Assembly: GCA_038040485.1 (NCBI GenBank)
Contig: JBBPIE010000030.1
Span: forward strand, 1-64,000
Reading direction: 5' to 3'
DNA from: Onstottus_B arcticum
GTDB taxonomy: Bacteria; Acidobacteriota; Blastocatellia; UBA7656
Length of the DNA stretch: 64,000 bases
The position numbers and the translations under genes were made by a program. The notes beneath the pieces are model-generated. The model did no database searches, had not been told where the DNA came from, and saw only the letters and a list, made by a program, of their open reading frames with translations. Positions 25,271 through 34,239 of this stretch are shown piece by piece (the first letter of the stretch is position 1; every line of letters begins with the position of its first letter).

Positions 25271-26713
25271 CCTCCAACTGGGGCCGCGAAACCTCCGCCG
25301 CTCGCCAAGCAGATACCATAAGCCGAGCAATGCGGCGAAAGCTGCAACGGTCTTCCCTGCCCGCATACCGTCGGGCAGGCTCAGGATCACGCTGATAAAC
25401 GCGACCCAGAGGATCGAGATCAGGTTGATAGCGGAAGCGTACTTGCCCAGATGCCAGGGGCCGCGTTTTATCGCCTCGCCCCTTTGCTTTGCGCGCCACG
25501 ACAGAAAGATCGGGATCAAGTAGGAGAAATAGAGAGCGATCACGCTAATCGACGTGACCACCGAATACGCACCGCTGTAGACCGCAACCGCGAACGCCAC
25601 TACGACGCACAGCCAGATCGCCGGGCCCGGGGTCTGATGTTTCTGACTGACGCGGCGCCAGAGCTTCGAAGCGGGCAACCCGTTGTCGCGAGCGAATGAG
25701 TAGATGACTCGCGAGCACCAGGTGACTGCGGACAACCCGCAAAACCACATCGCCCCTGCCGTAAGCCATGAGAACGCCGAGCCGGCTCGCTCGCCGAGCG
25801 CTCCTACCAGAATGGTGAGCACCGCGGGAACGTCGTTGCCTCCGGCATCTTTCGCGTTGAGGACAGTGCCAACGTCCTTGATCGCAAGCGTCAACGCGAT
25901 CAGGAGCAGATAGCCCACGACGCTCGAGACTGCAACGGCTAGTATCATTCCCCACGGCGCGCGCCGTCCCGGGTCAACGGTTTCTTCGGAGACGCTGGCC
26001 GACGCGTCGTAACCTGTGAAGGTCCATTGAGCTTGCAACAGCCCGATGACAAACGCTCCCCAGTATGGCCAGCCCTCCGGATTGTGAGTGACTCGCGTGA
26101 AGAAAAACGAGACAGGCTGCTTCGGAGCGAACAGCAACAGCGCGCCTACTATCGCGATCACGCCGGCTATGTGAACCGTTACGCTCAAGTCGTTCAGCCA
26201 GGCGACGAGTCGTATTCCAAATTGATTGATCAACGCGTGTGAAACCAGCAACGCCGCGTAGACAATCAACAGATTCCGAGTCGTCGCTTCAAGCCCGAGC
26301 AACGGAGTGACGAACAACGCGCAGCCATAATCGACGCCGGCCAACACCGTCAGGTTACCCGCGATGTTGAACCATGCGGTGAACCAGCCCCACGAGCGGC
26401 CGCCAAGCTTCGAGGCCCAGTGGTACACCGAGCCCGACGTGGGAAGCGCCGATGCAAGCTCGGCCATGCTCAATGCAACCGTCATCGTGAACAGCGTGAC
26501 CAGCGGCCAGCCCGCCGCCATCTCGAACGGCCCGCCCATTCTAAGGCCGTGACCGTAGAGAGTTACGGCGCCGGTCAGAATCGAAATGATCGAGAAGGAA
26601 ATCGCGAAGTTCGAGAAGCCGCCCATCGTGCGGAACAACTCCTGCGCGTAGCCTAGACGGCTCAACTCTCGCTCGTCTTCGCTGGCCGAGTGTCGATGCG
26701 GCTCGGATTCCAT
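25238..26713 (-). CDS. APC-superfamily amino acid/amine permease
   Basis: A 491-residue inner-membrane transporter with about 12 helices. The N-terminus LGYAQELFRTMGGFSNFAISFSIISILTG is the conserved entry region of GABA/choline-type APC permeases. ELASALPTSGSVYHWASKLGG and FTGYDASASVSEETVDPGRRAPWG are further family motifs. It is followed by EutBC on the same strand, so I infer that ethanolamine or a related amine is its substrate. The last nine residues (RSKVQGPMS) are encoded by the word repeat at 25183-25270 and are unlikely to be ancestral. Confidence 0.85.
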   Translation of the reverse strand: MESEPHRHSASEDERELSRLGYAQELFRTMGGFSNFAISFSIISILTGAVTLYGHGLRMGGPFEMAAGWPLVTLFTMTVALSMAELASALPTSGSVYHWASKLGGRSWGWFTAWFNIAGNLTVLAGVDYGCALFVTPLLGLEATTRNLLIVYAALLVSHALINQFGIRLVAWLNDLSVTVHIAGVIAIVGALLLFAPKQPVSFFFTRVTHNPEGWPYWGAFVIGLLQAQWTFTGYDASASVSEETVDPGRRAPWGMILAVAVSSVVGYLLLIALTLAIKDVGTVLNAKDAGGNDVPAVLTILVGALGERAGSAFSWLTAGAMWFCGLSAVTWCSRVIYSFARDNGLPASKLWRRVSQKHQTPGPAIWLCVVVAFAVAVYSGAYSVVTSISVIALYFSYLIPIFLSWRAKQRGEAIKRGPWHLGKYASAINLISILWVAFISVILSLPDGMRAGKTVAAFAALLGLWYLLGERRRFRGPSWRPRSKVQGPMS

Positions 26714-26878
26714 GCGGCGCTAAGCATACCACTGAGTCTCGGAATCGGCTCAGGCGCGGGGGCTTCGAGTCGTGGGCCACTAGCGAGGCAGCGCTAGTTT
26801 GACATGAAGGAAATGTAAAGGATGTCCTGAGAACAACACGCGGACGGACGCCCGTACAAGTAATGTTTGCAGAAGCGA

Positions 26879-26911
26879 CTGGCTGTGCGGAATGAACTTC
26901 CGCACAGCCAG
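26879..26911 (-). terminator. Long hairpin after the VOC gene, possible terminator
   Basis: CTGGCTGTGCGGAA (26879-26892) and TTCCGCACAGCCAG (26898-26911) form a perfect 14-bp stem with a 5-nt loop, about 50 nt beyond the VOC stop codon. A T tract is lacking on either strand, so it may instead protect the transcript end. The rest of the gap 26714-26960 shows nothing recognisable. Confidence 0.5.
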
Positions 26912-26960
26912 AGCCGTCTCAGCTTCTTCGGCGTCCGAGCGCGAGCAACGCTCGGCTCGG

Positions 26961-27761
26961 CTACTCGGGTTTATGACCTTCCATGCTCAACTTGATGATC
27001 GCGAACATCGCGCCTTGCGGGTCAGCAATCACCGAGAAACGCCCAACCGTCGGGATGTCCGTCGGCGGCACGAAGAGCTTACCGCCAAGCGCCTTCGCCT
27101 TGTCGGCGCTCGCGTTGCAGTCGTCGACCATGAAATACGGAAGCCAGTTAGGCGGGACCGGTCCCATCTCTGGCGCAATCTCCATCATCCCGCCGATCGG
27201 CTGGCCGCCGTTGATCCATTCGGTGTAGACCCCGCCTCCCATATCACCGTCTTTGGCTCCCCAGCCAAACAGACCCGTGTAGAACTCGGCTGCCTTCGTT
27301 CTATCCGTCGTCCAAAGCTCGTCCCATCCAAACGTGCCGGTCTCTCCGACCAGCTTGACGCCGAAGTGGGCCTTCGCTTGCCAAACACAAAAGGCCGCAC
27401 CCAGCGGATCCTGGATAACCGCCATTCTCCCGTGTTCCATCACGTCGAACGCGTCCATCAGAACTTTGGCGCCCAGCGACGCCGCCTTCTTAGCCGCTTC
27501 GTCAGCGCTGGCCACCGCAACGTAAGAATTCCAGTGCGGGGGAATGCCGGCCGCCGCTTCTTCCGCTCCCAGCTTGTACATCGCTCCAACGTCGAGGCCG
27601 CGAATTCTGAGCATCGTGTAGACCATGTCCGGACCCGCTGGCGTGTCCTCCGCCTCCCAGCCGAACACCGCTGAATAAAACTTCCTGGCCCCGTCGGGAT
27701 CGTTTGTCGCAAGTTCGATCCAACAAAAGGATCCGGGGGCGTGACTCGTTGCCTCTGGCAT
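26961..27761 (-). CDS. VOC-family protein with two glyoxalase-like domains
   Basis: A 266-residue cytosolic protein made of two vicinal-oxygen-chelate domains. The first covers residues 8 to about 125 (FCWIELATNDPDGARKFYSAVFGWE ... AVIQDPLGAAFCVWQ). The second covers about 140-260 (WDELWTTDRTKAAEFYTGLFGW ... SVIADPQGAMFAIIKL). This duplicated form is common in actinobacterial and acidobacterial proteins annotated as glyoxalase or hydroxylase-like. Metal-ligand positions are only partly conserved, so an enzymatic role is unproven. An AGGAGAG-like site precedes the ATG. Confidence 0.85.
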   Translation of the reverse strand: MPEATSHAPGSFCWIELATNDPDGARKFYSAVFGWEAEDTPAGPDMVYTMLRIRGLDVGAMYKLGAEEAAAGIPPHWNSYVAVASADEAAKKAASLGAKVLMDAFDVMEHGRMAVIQDPLGAAFCVWQAKAHFGVKLVGETGTFGWDELWTTDRTKAAEFYTGLFGWGAKDGDMGGGVYTEWINGGQPIGGMMEIAPEMGPVPPNWLPYFMVDDCNASADKAKALGGKLFVPPTDIPTVGRFSVIADPQGAMFAIIKLSMEGHKPE

Positions 27762-27897
27762 AGCTTCTCTCCTTGGTCGTGATTCGGCCGCGTCTCAAGT
27801 TCGCGCGCCGTGTTTGCGAAGAAGGCCAACAACCTTCTTTCATCCCGCCTCAATTCCTTGCTTCTCGATTCAACCACAATCGGCGTGTCTTTGCATC

Positions 27898-28053
27898 CGT
27901 CTGTCCGCGAATAACACTAATCTCCACGAATTCTCCGACGAAAATAGTTGCGGGCTGCATCTAACGAGCAAGCGATGTTCATCCGCAGAGGAGAACCCTG
28001 GTTCATGGATTGCTCTGCCGTCATTCGCGATGATTCGTGTTATTCGTGGACTG
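27898..28053. repeat. Degenerate palindromic repeat (ATTCGTGTTATTCGTGGA words)
   Basis: CCGCGAATAACACTAATC and TCCACGAATT near 27898-27930 are inverted relative to ATTCGCGATGATTCG and TGTTATTCGTGGA at about 28023-28052. Symmetry is imperfect and the centre is about 90 nt. The words match those inside the repeat at 53783-53906. It is the main content of the 430-nt gap between two minus-strand genes. No gene or RNA is seen in the gap. Confidence 0.65.
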
Positions 28054-28191
28054 TATCGTTCATAGCTTGACCAGGCTGCTCTCGAAGTCTTTGTTAAACC
28101 TCGATCGGCAATTCTTCTTTGCCTGACCCAGGCATCAGCGCTTTGGACCAAGCGAATGCGCTGTGCCAAGGTGTCAGCCGGCAGATTATAC

Positions 28192-29040
28192 TCAATGATT
28201 GGCGGAGTTCTTAGTCTGAGGAGTGCGGTTTGACGCGGTGCGCTTTCCGATGTTGCGAGCCTGCTCGAGCCACTTCAGAAGCTCGTCTATCAGTTTCATA
28301 TCTTCATCCGGAGGTGCCAGCTCCTTGTAGCGGTGCAGCGCGGCGCACGCCCCGTTCAGGTCCTGCAGCTCGTAGTAAACCAGCGCCAGGTTGTAATAGA
28401 GCGGAGAGAACGACGGCTGGAGCTCGGCCGCGCTCTCGTAATGCAAACGCGCAAGCCTTAACTCGCCCGAGTCGAAGTACAAGTTCGCAAGATCGTAATG
28501 CGCTTCGACGTGACGCGGCTCGTTCTTCAACGCGAGCGTGAAACAATCCAATGCCTTTGGCACTCGCTTCAGCTCGAGCTCGATGATTCCAAGGTTGCAA
28601 TAAGCATCGGCCACGTTGTCGCCTTCCGCGATCGCTTCGCGGTAAAGCTCGGCGGCTTTATCGTCGCCTTGTTCGTGAAGCAGCAGTGCTTCTTCAAACG
28701 GCGTGAGCAGGTGAGTGACAGCAGCGCGGCCCGGCTTAAACAGGTTCATCTGCCCTTGAAGCTCGGCCTCGACCTGCTTCAGTGTCAGCCCCTGCCCGCG
28801 AAGCTCGCGGACCCGCCGGAACTGAGTGAGCGAATGAAAATCGTATCGCAAGTCCGCCGGATCCTCCGACGGCATCGCGTGCACGACGCCTTGTGCGGTC
28901 CAACGGCGAATCAACCGCTCGCTCAGCCCGAACAGTTGCTTGATCTCGTCCACGGTGTAGGTGGACTTGACCCGCTGGTAGTCGGCCTTGGACGGAGTTG
29001 CGGCAGGGAACCGCAGGATCTTGCTTTCGTTGTCGGACAT
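28192..29040 (-). CDS. MerR-type HTH domain fused to TPR repeats
   Basis: A 282-residue protein. Residues 28-95 form a MerR-like winged helix (STYTVDEIKQLFGLSERLIRRWTAQGVV ... RRVRELRGQGLTLKQVEAEL). Residues 115-260 form about four tetratricopeptide repeats (ADAYCNLGIIELELKRVPKALDCFTLALKNEP and following units). A DNA-binding head joined to a protein-binding tail suggests a regulator controlled by a partner protein. The gene starts 10 nt after the Ku stop codon on the same strand, so the two are probably one transcript. A link to repair is an inference from position only. Confidence 0.85.
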   Translation of the reverse strand: MSDNESKILRFPAATPSKADYQRVKSTYTVDEIKQLFGLSERLIRRWTAQGVVHAMPSEDPADLRYDFHSLTQFRRVRELRGQGLTLKQVEAELQGQMNLFKPGRAAVTHLLTPFEEALLLHEQGDDKAAELYREAIAEGDNVADAYCNLGIIELELKRVPKALDCFTLALKNEPRHVEAHYDLANLYFDSGELRLARLHYESAAELQPSFSPLYYNLALVYYELQDLNGACAALHRYKELAPPDEDMKLIDELLKWLEQARNIGKRTASNRTPQTKNSANH

Positions 29041-29050
29041 CTGGTGAAGC

Positions 29051-29914
29051 TTAGGATGCTTTGCGCTTTCGAGTCTTCTTAGGCTTGGCTTCTTCTTCGG
29101 CTTCTTCCTGCTTGGCGGCCTTGCCAGTCGCCTTCACCATGGGCTTGCGTTGGGCTTGTTTGATGCTCTCCTTGAGAGCAGTCATGATATCGACCGTGGG
29201 CGCCTCTTCTTCGACGAACGCCGTGACTTCCTTGCCTTCGATCTTGGCTTCGATGATCTCACGCAGCGCATCGCTGTAGTTGTCTCGCATCTCGATCTCG
29301 CTCATCGAAGTCACCATCTGCTCGACCAGCGTGTGCGCGAGCTTTAGCTCTTTTTCGTCGATCTTGACAGTGTCGATCTGCGGAACTTCGGTGATCTTGC
29401 GGACTTCTTTCGGATAGCGAAGCTTGAATACTACAAGCCCGTCGTCTTGCGGGGCGATTGCAACAAAGTCTTCGCGGTCGCGCAGCACCACCTTGCCAAG
29501 GCCGACTTTGCCGGTCTGTTTCAAGACTTCGCGAAGCAGCGCAAAGGTCTTCGCTCCGACTTCGCCGTCCGGGCCCGCGTAGTAGGGCGAGTCGTACAGC
29601 GTCGCGGGGATTTCCGCTGCGTCGACAAAGCCGACGATGTCGATGACCTTGGTTGTCTTGAGCTTGATCTTGGCTATGTCGTCGGGCTCGAGGATCGCGT
29701 ATTGGTCCTTGGAGTACTGGTAGCCTTTGATGATGTCTTCGTTCAAGACGATCTGATTGCACTTCTTGCAACGTTTGTCGTAACCGATCGGTCCGTAGTC
29801 TTCTTTGTGAAGCTGATTGAGGTGAATCTTCTCAGAGGTCTCGATCGCGTTGTAAACGCGCACAGGTATGGCTACGAGCAGGAATCTGATATGACCTTTC
29901 CAAATGGATCGCAT
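29051..29914 (-). CDS. ku: Ku protein, non-homologous end joining
   Basis: A 287-residue bacterial Ku that forms a homodimeric ring on DNA double-strand ends and recruits LigD. MRSIWKGHIRFLLVAIPVRVYNA opens the beta-barrel core. KEDYGPIGYDKRCKKCNQIV and LAHTLVEQMVTSMSEIEMRDNY are conserved family regions. The C-terminal tail from about residue 250 is lysine/glutamate-rich (KKTRKRKAS), as in other Ku proteins with DNA-binding tails. An ATG nine bases further upstream is too close to GGAGGA, so the second ATG is chosen. LigD lies about 1.6 kb away on the same strand. Confidence 0.95.
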   Translation of the reverse strand: MRSIWKGHIRFLLVAIPVRVYNAIETSEKIHLNQLHKEDYGPIGYDKRCKKCNQIVLNEDIIKGYQYSKDQYAILEPDDIAKIKLKTTKVIDIVGFVDAAEIPATLYDSPYYAGPDGEVGAKTFALLREVLKQTGKVGLGKVVLRDREDFVAIAPQDDGLVVFKLRYPKEVRKITEVPQIDTVKIDEKELKLAHTLVEQMVTSMSEIEMRDNYSDALREIIEAKIEGKEVTAFVEEEAPTVDIMTALKESIKQAQRKPMVKATGKAAKQEEAEEEAKPKKTRKRKAS

Positions 29915-30131
29915 TGCATGCATCTCCTCCGGGGCTGCCGCGCATTATACATGAAAACAAGTAGGGAAGCATTAGGGATTCGGTGGTGGGGTCCTGCGCT
30001 TTGAGTTGATATACGCAGTGCCCTGGCGCATTATATCGCCAAAGGCTGCTGAATGGTCTGGCAAACGCTACTTCTGATATTAGGGCAGTCGGTGATTCGG
30101 TTACCTACTGGAGACTCCAGAGGAGGCAGGC

Positions 30132-30410
30132 ATGATCGACCAAGTTGATTTCAATCGCGTGTTCCTAAAGCACGAAGGCGAACAAGGCGGGGAGCCATTC
30201 GGCTCGATAAGGCTGGTCCTTGCGGGTGAGGACGCAATGGGGAGTTGGCCCATTCGTGTCCGATGTATGTGCCCAGTATCAGAGCCGGTCGATACAAATG
30301 CGCCGCAAAGCGACTGCAATACCTGCGGACATCTGATTGAGCGGTGGTTCTTGAAAAGCGAGGCAGAGAGCTACGCCAAGCAACATGATGCCAAGCTTGC
30401 GCTGGTTTGA
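30132..30410 (+). CDS. Small hypothetical protein with clustered cysteines
   Basis: A 92-residue acidic protein with a good ribosome site (GGAGGCAGGC then ATG). Cysteines in RCMCPVS and SDCNTCGH could form a metal site. The remainder, including WFLKSEAESYAKQHDA, looks helical. I do not recognise the family. It is the only plus-strand gene between Ku and LigD. Confidence 0.5.
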   Translation: MIDQVDFNRVFLKHEGEQGGEPFGSIRLVLAGEDAMGSWPIRVRCMCPVSEPVDTNAPQSDCNTCGHLIERWFLKSEAESYAKQHDAKLALV

Positions 30411-30582
30411 TGAAAACTCACACGGCCTACGCGAGATGGTTGTGTGAAAGCGCGTGGACGGGATTCAGTTTGCAATCTGGATTGAAAGAGTCCCTAGACC
30501 GAGTCCGTTTTGTTCTGCGATGTCAACCCACAGCACACCCACCTAGCTAACCTAAGTGAACGACATGCTCACTGTAAAGGAT

Positions 30583-30710
30583 GACCATGATGACGTACGA
30601 CCAGTACATTGCTCTCACGCGTTGAGGTCGTTCTCGCCGCTGCCAAACGGCACGGTAAATGGATCATCTCTTATGGTGCAGTAATCAAACCGCGAACTCC
30701 AGGCTGGCTT
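30583..30710 (+). pseudogene. Possible broken small reading frame
   Basis: An ATG at about 30585-30594 opens MTYDQYIALTR and stops at TGA. A one-base shift continues as VEVVLAAAKRHGKW and ISYGAVIKPRTPGWL. Read together they look like one small helical protein with a frameshift. Evidence is limited to the smooth join and the AAAGGA upstream. The rest of 30411-30684 shows nothing else. Confidence 0.25.
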
Positions 30711-31413
30711 TGAATACTTCCTCTTCGTATTGCCTGGCCAGCGTATTATAGCCCAGGAACTTCACCCGGTCTTTGATTTTCGCGAGGGCACTCCGTCTTG
30801 TTTTCTGTTCATATTCGGCCCGCCTATTTTCGTCCGCCACTATGATCATCCGCGTATGGAAGTCTTGTAGGTCGTGGAATTTCAGAAGCGAGGTCTGAAT
30901 GTCCGTGGAGTGCTCGACTTCAAAAAGGCTGTTGGGCATGAGCCGCTCGTTAAACCAGATGACATCAATTGTGCCACTTCGCTTTACGAGAGCAGCATGG
31001 CTATAGGCGGGTAACATCTGTAATGAGCGTAGGTCCTTGAGGGGCTGATTTACGAATAGCCGGTTCTTATCCTGACTCGGCACATAGGTTGAGAACCCGC
31101 GCAGGTTCCCGATGACCACCAATAAGCCTTGATAGTAGGCATGACTCTGTTCGAAGGCTCTGGGGGATAAATGCCTTGTGTCGGAGTACTCTGGCAAGCC
31201 CAAGTCGGCTTGATAAGAACGTAAAGCCCAGAGACCAGGACGGACCTTGAAGATTTCGGGGCGGGTTTGGACGATACGGCGGATAGAAGCAAAGGGTGTT
31301 TTTGTTCCCCAGTCGCATTCCCCGACCTTCATCACTTCTTGATAGAGTTCAGCCAGCGTTGCCTGACCGCCCAGTCTTTCGAGGGTAAGGATGACAGCTT
31401 CGTACTGCTTCAT
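30685..31413 (-). CDS. HARE-type winged-helix protein with nuclease-like C-terminal domain
   Basis: A 242-residue cytosolic protein. Residues 1-70 (KQYEAVILTLERLGGQATLAELYQEV ... TPFASIRRIVQTRPEIFKVRPGLWAL) match the HARE-HTH domain, found fused to restriction enzymes and chromatin proteins. The C-terminal half contains IDVIWFNERLMPNSLFEVEHSTDI followed by LLKFHDLQDF and MIIVADENRR. The Asp and the Glu-x-Glu pattern resemble a PD-(D/E)XK nuclease core, with lysine replaced. This part is inferred from pattern only. The gene lies between Ku and LigD on their strand, but is separated from both by non-coding sequence. It could be a stand-alone restriction-like enzyme or a repair-associated nuclease. 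Confidence 0.65.
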   Translation of the reverse strand: MKQYEAVILTLERLGGQATLAELYQEVMKVGECDWGTKTPFASIRRIVQTRPEIFKVRPGLWALRSYQADLGLPEYSDTRHLSPRAFEQSHAYYQGLLVVIGNLRGFSTYVPSQDKNRLFVNQPLKDLRSLQMLPAYSHAALVKRSGTIDVIWFNERLMPNSLFEVEHSTDIQTSLLKFHDLQDFHTRMIIVADENRRAEYEQKTRRSALAKIKDRVKFLGYNTLARQYEEEVFKASLEFAV

Positions 31414-31557
31414 CGTGGACACCGCGCGAATGATACTCGACTCAGTTTAGTAATAGCGATTGGCCTTTGCAATCTCGATTAATGAAGCAATGAACTCAGG
31501 ATGGCCGAAATTTCAGCCCGACACATCAAGCTCAGGAATATCTAACACAGCCGTCGT

Positions 31558-33894
31558 TCAATCGACGCAGTCCTCCGGCACCTTATCAGGCCGAAGCCTC
31601 ACAAACACCGGCTCTCGCAGGTTGCCGGTGCTCACCCGCATCGAGTATTGCACTTCGCACACAAGCTTCGGCTCGAGCCACACCGTCACTGAATCATCAA
31701 CCGGTTTCTGTTTCACCGGACGCTGGGCGCGTTTGACCTTCTGCAACTCGGCGAGGATCTCTTTCGCCTTGCGCTCGTCAAAGCCCGTTCCCACTTTGCC
31801 CACGTAGCGCAACGCGCCTTTGCTGTAGAGCGCGAGTTGCAACGCTCCAAACGTCGCCTCGCGGTCGCCTTTGCCTTTCGTGTAGCCGATGATCACGCAG
31901 TCCACAGTCTGTCTCGTTTTGATTTTAATCCATGCCGCGCTCCGCTTGCCGGGCTGATAAACGCTCGCGCGCTCCTTGGCTATTATTCCCTCGAGCCCAA
32001 CCGAGGCGGCAGCTTTGTAAAGTTGCATTCCTTCGTCCATCGCTTCGCTGACTCGATAAACCGGGTTCTTCTTGATCGCATCGATAAGCCACGCGCGGCG
32101 GCGGGTCAACGGTTCGTTTACAATCGGCCGGCCATCCAGGTAAAGGCAATCGAAGACATAACAAACCGCCGGGTGCTTTGCGCGCCCGCGAGCAATCGCC
32201 GAGTCGGTCCGGTGATGCAAGCGGTGCACGACGTCTTCGAAGACCGGCCGGCCGCTCGGGTCCAGACAAACGATCTCGGCGTCGAACAACCCACAGGTCG
32301 CGCGAAACGCGTCGTCGGGAATAAGCAGCTCGGGATATTGATTGGTGATGTCTCGCTGGCTGCGGCTGCGAATTGTCACGCGTCCCTCGTCCAGCGAGAT
32401 CATTGCGCGAATCCCGTCCCACTTCACTTCGTAGAGATAGTCGGGTGAGTCAAACGGCTTGTCGCGGCTTTGAGAGAGCATCGGTTCGATCGGGGCATGA
32501 ATGTAGTCGATCTGAGGATTCTCCGTTCGCTCGCACAGCCATTCCTTGTCGCGAGTGTGGATCATGCGATACTCGGCGTTCATCTGCCGGCTCTGAAGCT
32601 TAAAATAGAATCCGTCCTTCTTCTCTTTGGTGATCTCGAAGCGCCCGCGCGCGTACACCCACATCTCCCCGCCGCCGTACTCGCCCTTTGGAATCGTGCC
32701 TTCGAAGTCCAGATACTTCAGCGGGTGATCCTCGACTTGAACCGCCATTCGCTTGATGCCCGGACGAGGCGGCAAGCCTTTTGGCACCGCCCAGCACTTC
32801 AACGTCCCGTCGCGCTCGAGCCGCAGATCGTAATGAAGCCGCGAGGCGTGATGACGATGAACTACAAACGCGTTGCCGTCGCTTGCAAAGACTTCGGGTT
32901 CCGGCTCAGGTGTCTTGTCGAAGCTACGCTTCTTCGCATAGTCCGTCAGCGCTTCAGTGTTCTTCCCGCCGTTCCTTGACTTCGCCGTGGCCTTAGTCTG
33001 CGGCCGTTGCGTGTGGAGCTTCACGGAGTACGCGCCGATTGATTCCCATGCGTCGCCCTCTTCGATCACGATGTCCGGCACGTTGCGAAGATGAAAGATC
33101 GACGGATCGGTGACTGACTCGAGGGTTTCCCACTTCAACGGCATCGACACCGGGGCGTTTCCGCGCCCGCGCACGCTGTAAGGCGACACGATCGTCTGAT
33201 ACGTGCTGTTGCGATATATGTCGATCAGCACTCGTCCCTTTCGAAGGTCCTTCTTGATATGAAGCGTCGTCGTGCTGCTGTTGGCTTCGATGAAGGACTT
33301 GGCGATCTGAAGGGTTGCGTCCTTAGCCACGTCGAACGGCCACTTAGGCTCGATGGGAGCGACGATGTGAACGCCTTTGCCTCCGGTCGTTTTTACAAAG
33401 GTGTGATACCCGAACTTCTCGATGTGCTGCTTGATGTCGAACGCGAGCGAAACGACGTCCGTGAAGGGATAGCCCTCGGGCGGATCGAGGTCCCACACGA
33501 TGTAGTCGGGTTTGTCGAAGTTCGGCCCGCGGCAATGCATCTGGTGAAGCTCGATGCACGCCAGATTCGCCAGCCACACCAGCGACGCAGGCTCAGTCGC
33601 AAGCACGTAGTCAACTTTGTCGTCGTGATTTCCGAGCTTGATGTGTTCGAGCCAGGAGGGCGCCCACTCGGGACGGTTCTTTTGAAAGAAGGTCTGATGA
33701 TCGACGCCGTCCGGCCAGCGCACGAGAGTCAGCGGCCGCCGCTTGACGTGCTGAAGAATGGTGGGCGCGATCTTGAGGTAGTACTCGATCAGTTCGGCTT
33801 TGATGATTGAGCCGGAGGGAAAGAGGACCTTCTTGAGATTCGAGAGTTCTATCTTGTGCTTGCCGACGGTAGCGAATGTGCTTGTTCGAGGCAT
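31558..33894 (-). CDS. ligD: Multifunctional DNA ligase D (polymerase-phosphoesterase-ligase)
   Basis: A 778-residue NHEJ enzyme. Residues 1 to about 290 form the archaeo-eukaryotic primase-like polymerase (TFFQKNRPEWAPSW, YIVWDLDPPEGYPF, FVKTTGGKGVHIVAP). About 325-470 form the 3'-phosphoesterase (FVVHRHHASRLHYDLRLERDG). About 480-778 form the ATP-dependent ligase, with adenylated Lys491 in YEVKWDGIRA, then DAEIVCLD, EGIIAKER and AAWIKIK. The order POL-PE-LIG is that of mycobacterial LigD and differs from Pseudomonas. With Ku nearby, this gives a complete two-protein end-joining system. Confidence 0.95.
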   Translation of the reverse strand: MPRTSTFATVGKHKIELSNLKKVLFPSGSIIKAELIEYYLKIAPTILQHVKRRPLTLVRWPDGVDHQTFFQKNRPEWAPSWLEHIKLGNHDDKVDYVLATEPASLVWLANLACIELHQMHCRGPNFDKPDYIVWDLDPPEGYPFTDVVSLAFDIKQHIEKFGYHTFVKTTGGKGVHIVAPIEPKWPFDVAKDATLQIAKSFIEANSSTTTLHIKKDLRKGRVLIDIYRNSTYQTIVSPYSVRGRGNAPVSMPLKWETLESVTDPSIFHLRNVPDIVIEEGDAWESIGAYSVKLHTQRPQTKATAKSRNGGKNTEALTDYAKKRSFDKTPEPEPEVFASDGNAFVVHRHHASRLHYDLRLERDGTLKCWAVPKGLPPRPGIKRMAVQVEDHPLKYLDFEGTIPKGEYGGGEMWVYARGRFEITKEKKDGFYFKLQSRQMNAEYRMIHTRDKEWLCERTENPQIDYIHAPIEPMLSQSRDKPFDSPDYLYEVKWDGIRAMISLDEGRVTIRSRSQRDITNQYPELLIPDDAFRATCGLFDAEIVCLDPSGRPVFEDVVHRLHHRTDSAIARGRAKHPAVCYVFDCLYLDGRPIVNEPLTRRRAWLIDAIKKNPVYRVSEAMDEGMQLYKAAASVGLEGIIAKERASVYQPGKRSAAWIKIKTRQTVDCVIIGYTKGKGDREATFGALQLALYSKGALRYVGKVGTGFDERKAKEILAELQKVKRAQRPVKQKPVDDSVTVWLEPKLVCEVQYSMRVSTGNLREPVFVRLRPDKVPEDCVD

Positions 33895-33897
33895 TTC

Positions 33898-33935
33898 TAC
33901 TTGTACGGGCGGCCCTCCGTGGCCGCCCTCTTTGC
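33898..33935. repeat. Single-arm word repeat (GTACGGGCGGCCCTCCGTGG)
   Basis: TTGTACGGGCGGCCCTCC followed by GTGGCCGCCCTC has internal dyad symmetry. It is clearly related to both arms of the repeat at 57021-57117. It lies just upstream of ligD, between ligD and the MoaD-like gene. Confidence 0.6.
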
Positions 33936-33977
33936 GGTTCGTGAATCTGATCCGCCGCCAGGAGGGGCATACAGGAG

Positions 33978-34238
33978 CTATCCGCCGCTCAGGGCCAGCA
34001 GGATCGAAACCTCGTCGGCCTCGCGAAGTGTCGCACGGATGTCGTGCGCCTGCTCCATATCAATGAATATTTTGATGTGTGCGCGAACTCCGTCCTGCTC
34101 GTCGATGATGCGAAAGCGGAACCCCGGATACCGCCGGTCAAGCTCGCGAAGCAAGTGGTCGAGCGTCGCGCCTTCCGCCTCTACTTCTTCGAGCCCGCCG
34201 GTGTAAGACCGCAGCGCAGTCGGGATATGAACTCTCAT
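33978..34238 (-). CDS. MoaD/ThiS family sulfur-carrier-like protein
   Basis: An 86-residue beta-grasp protein ending in Gly-Gly (LALSGG), the residues that become thiocarboxylated in sulfur carriers. MRVHIPTALRSYTGG, LDHLLRELDRRYPG and RAHIKIFID fit the family. The ATG follows the sialidase-like stop codon by one base, so the two are translationally coupled. This pairing of a MoaD-like protein with a BNR-repeat protein recurs in environmental bacteria, and its purpose is unknown. It is not near molybdopterin or thiamine genes here. Confidence 0.85.
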   Translation of the reverse strand: MRVHIPTALRSYTGGLEEVEAEGATLDHLLRELDRRYPGFRFRIIDEQDGVRAHIKIFIDMEQAHDIRATLREADEVSILLALSGG

Positions 34239-34239
34239 C

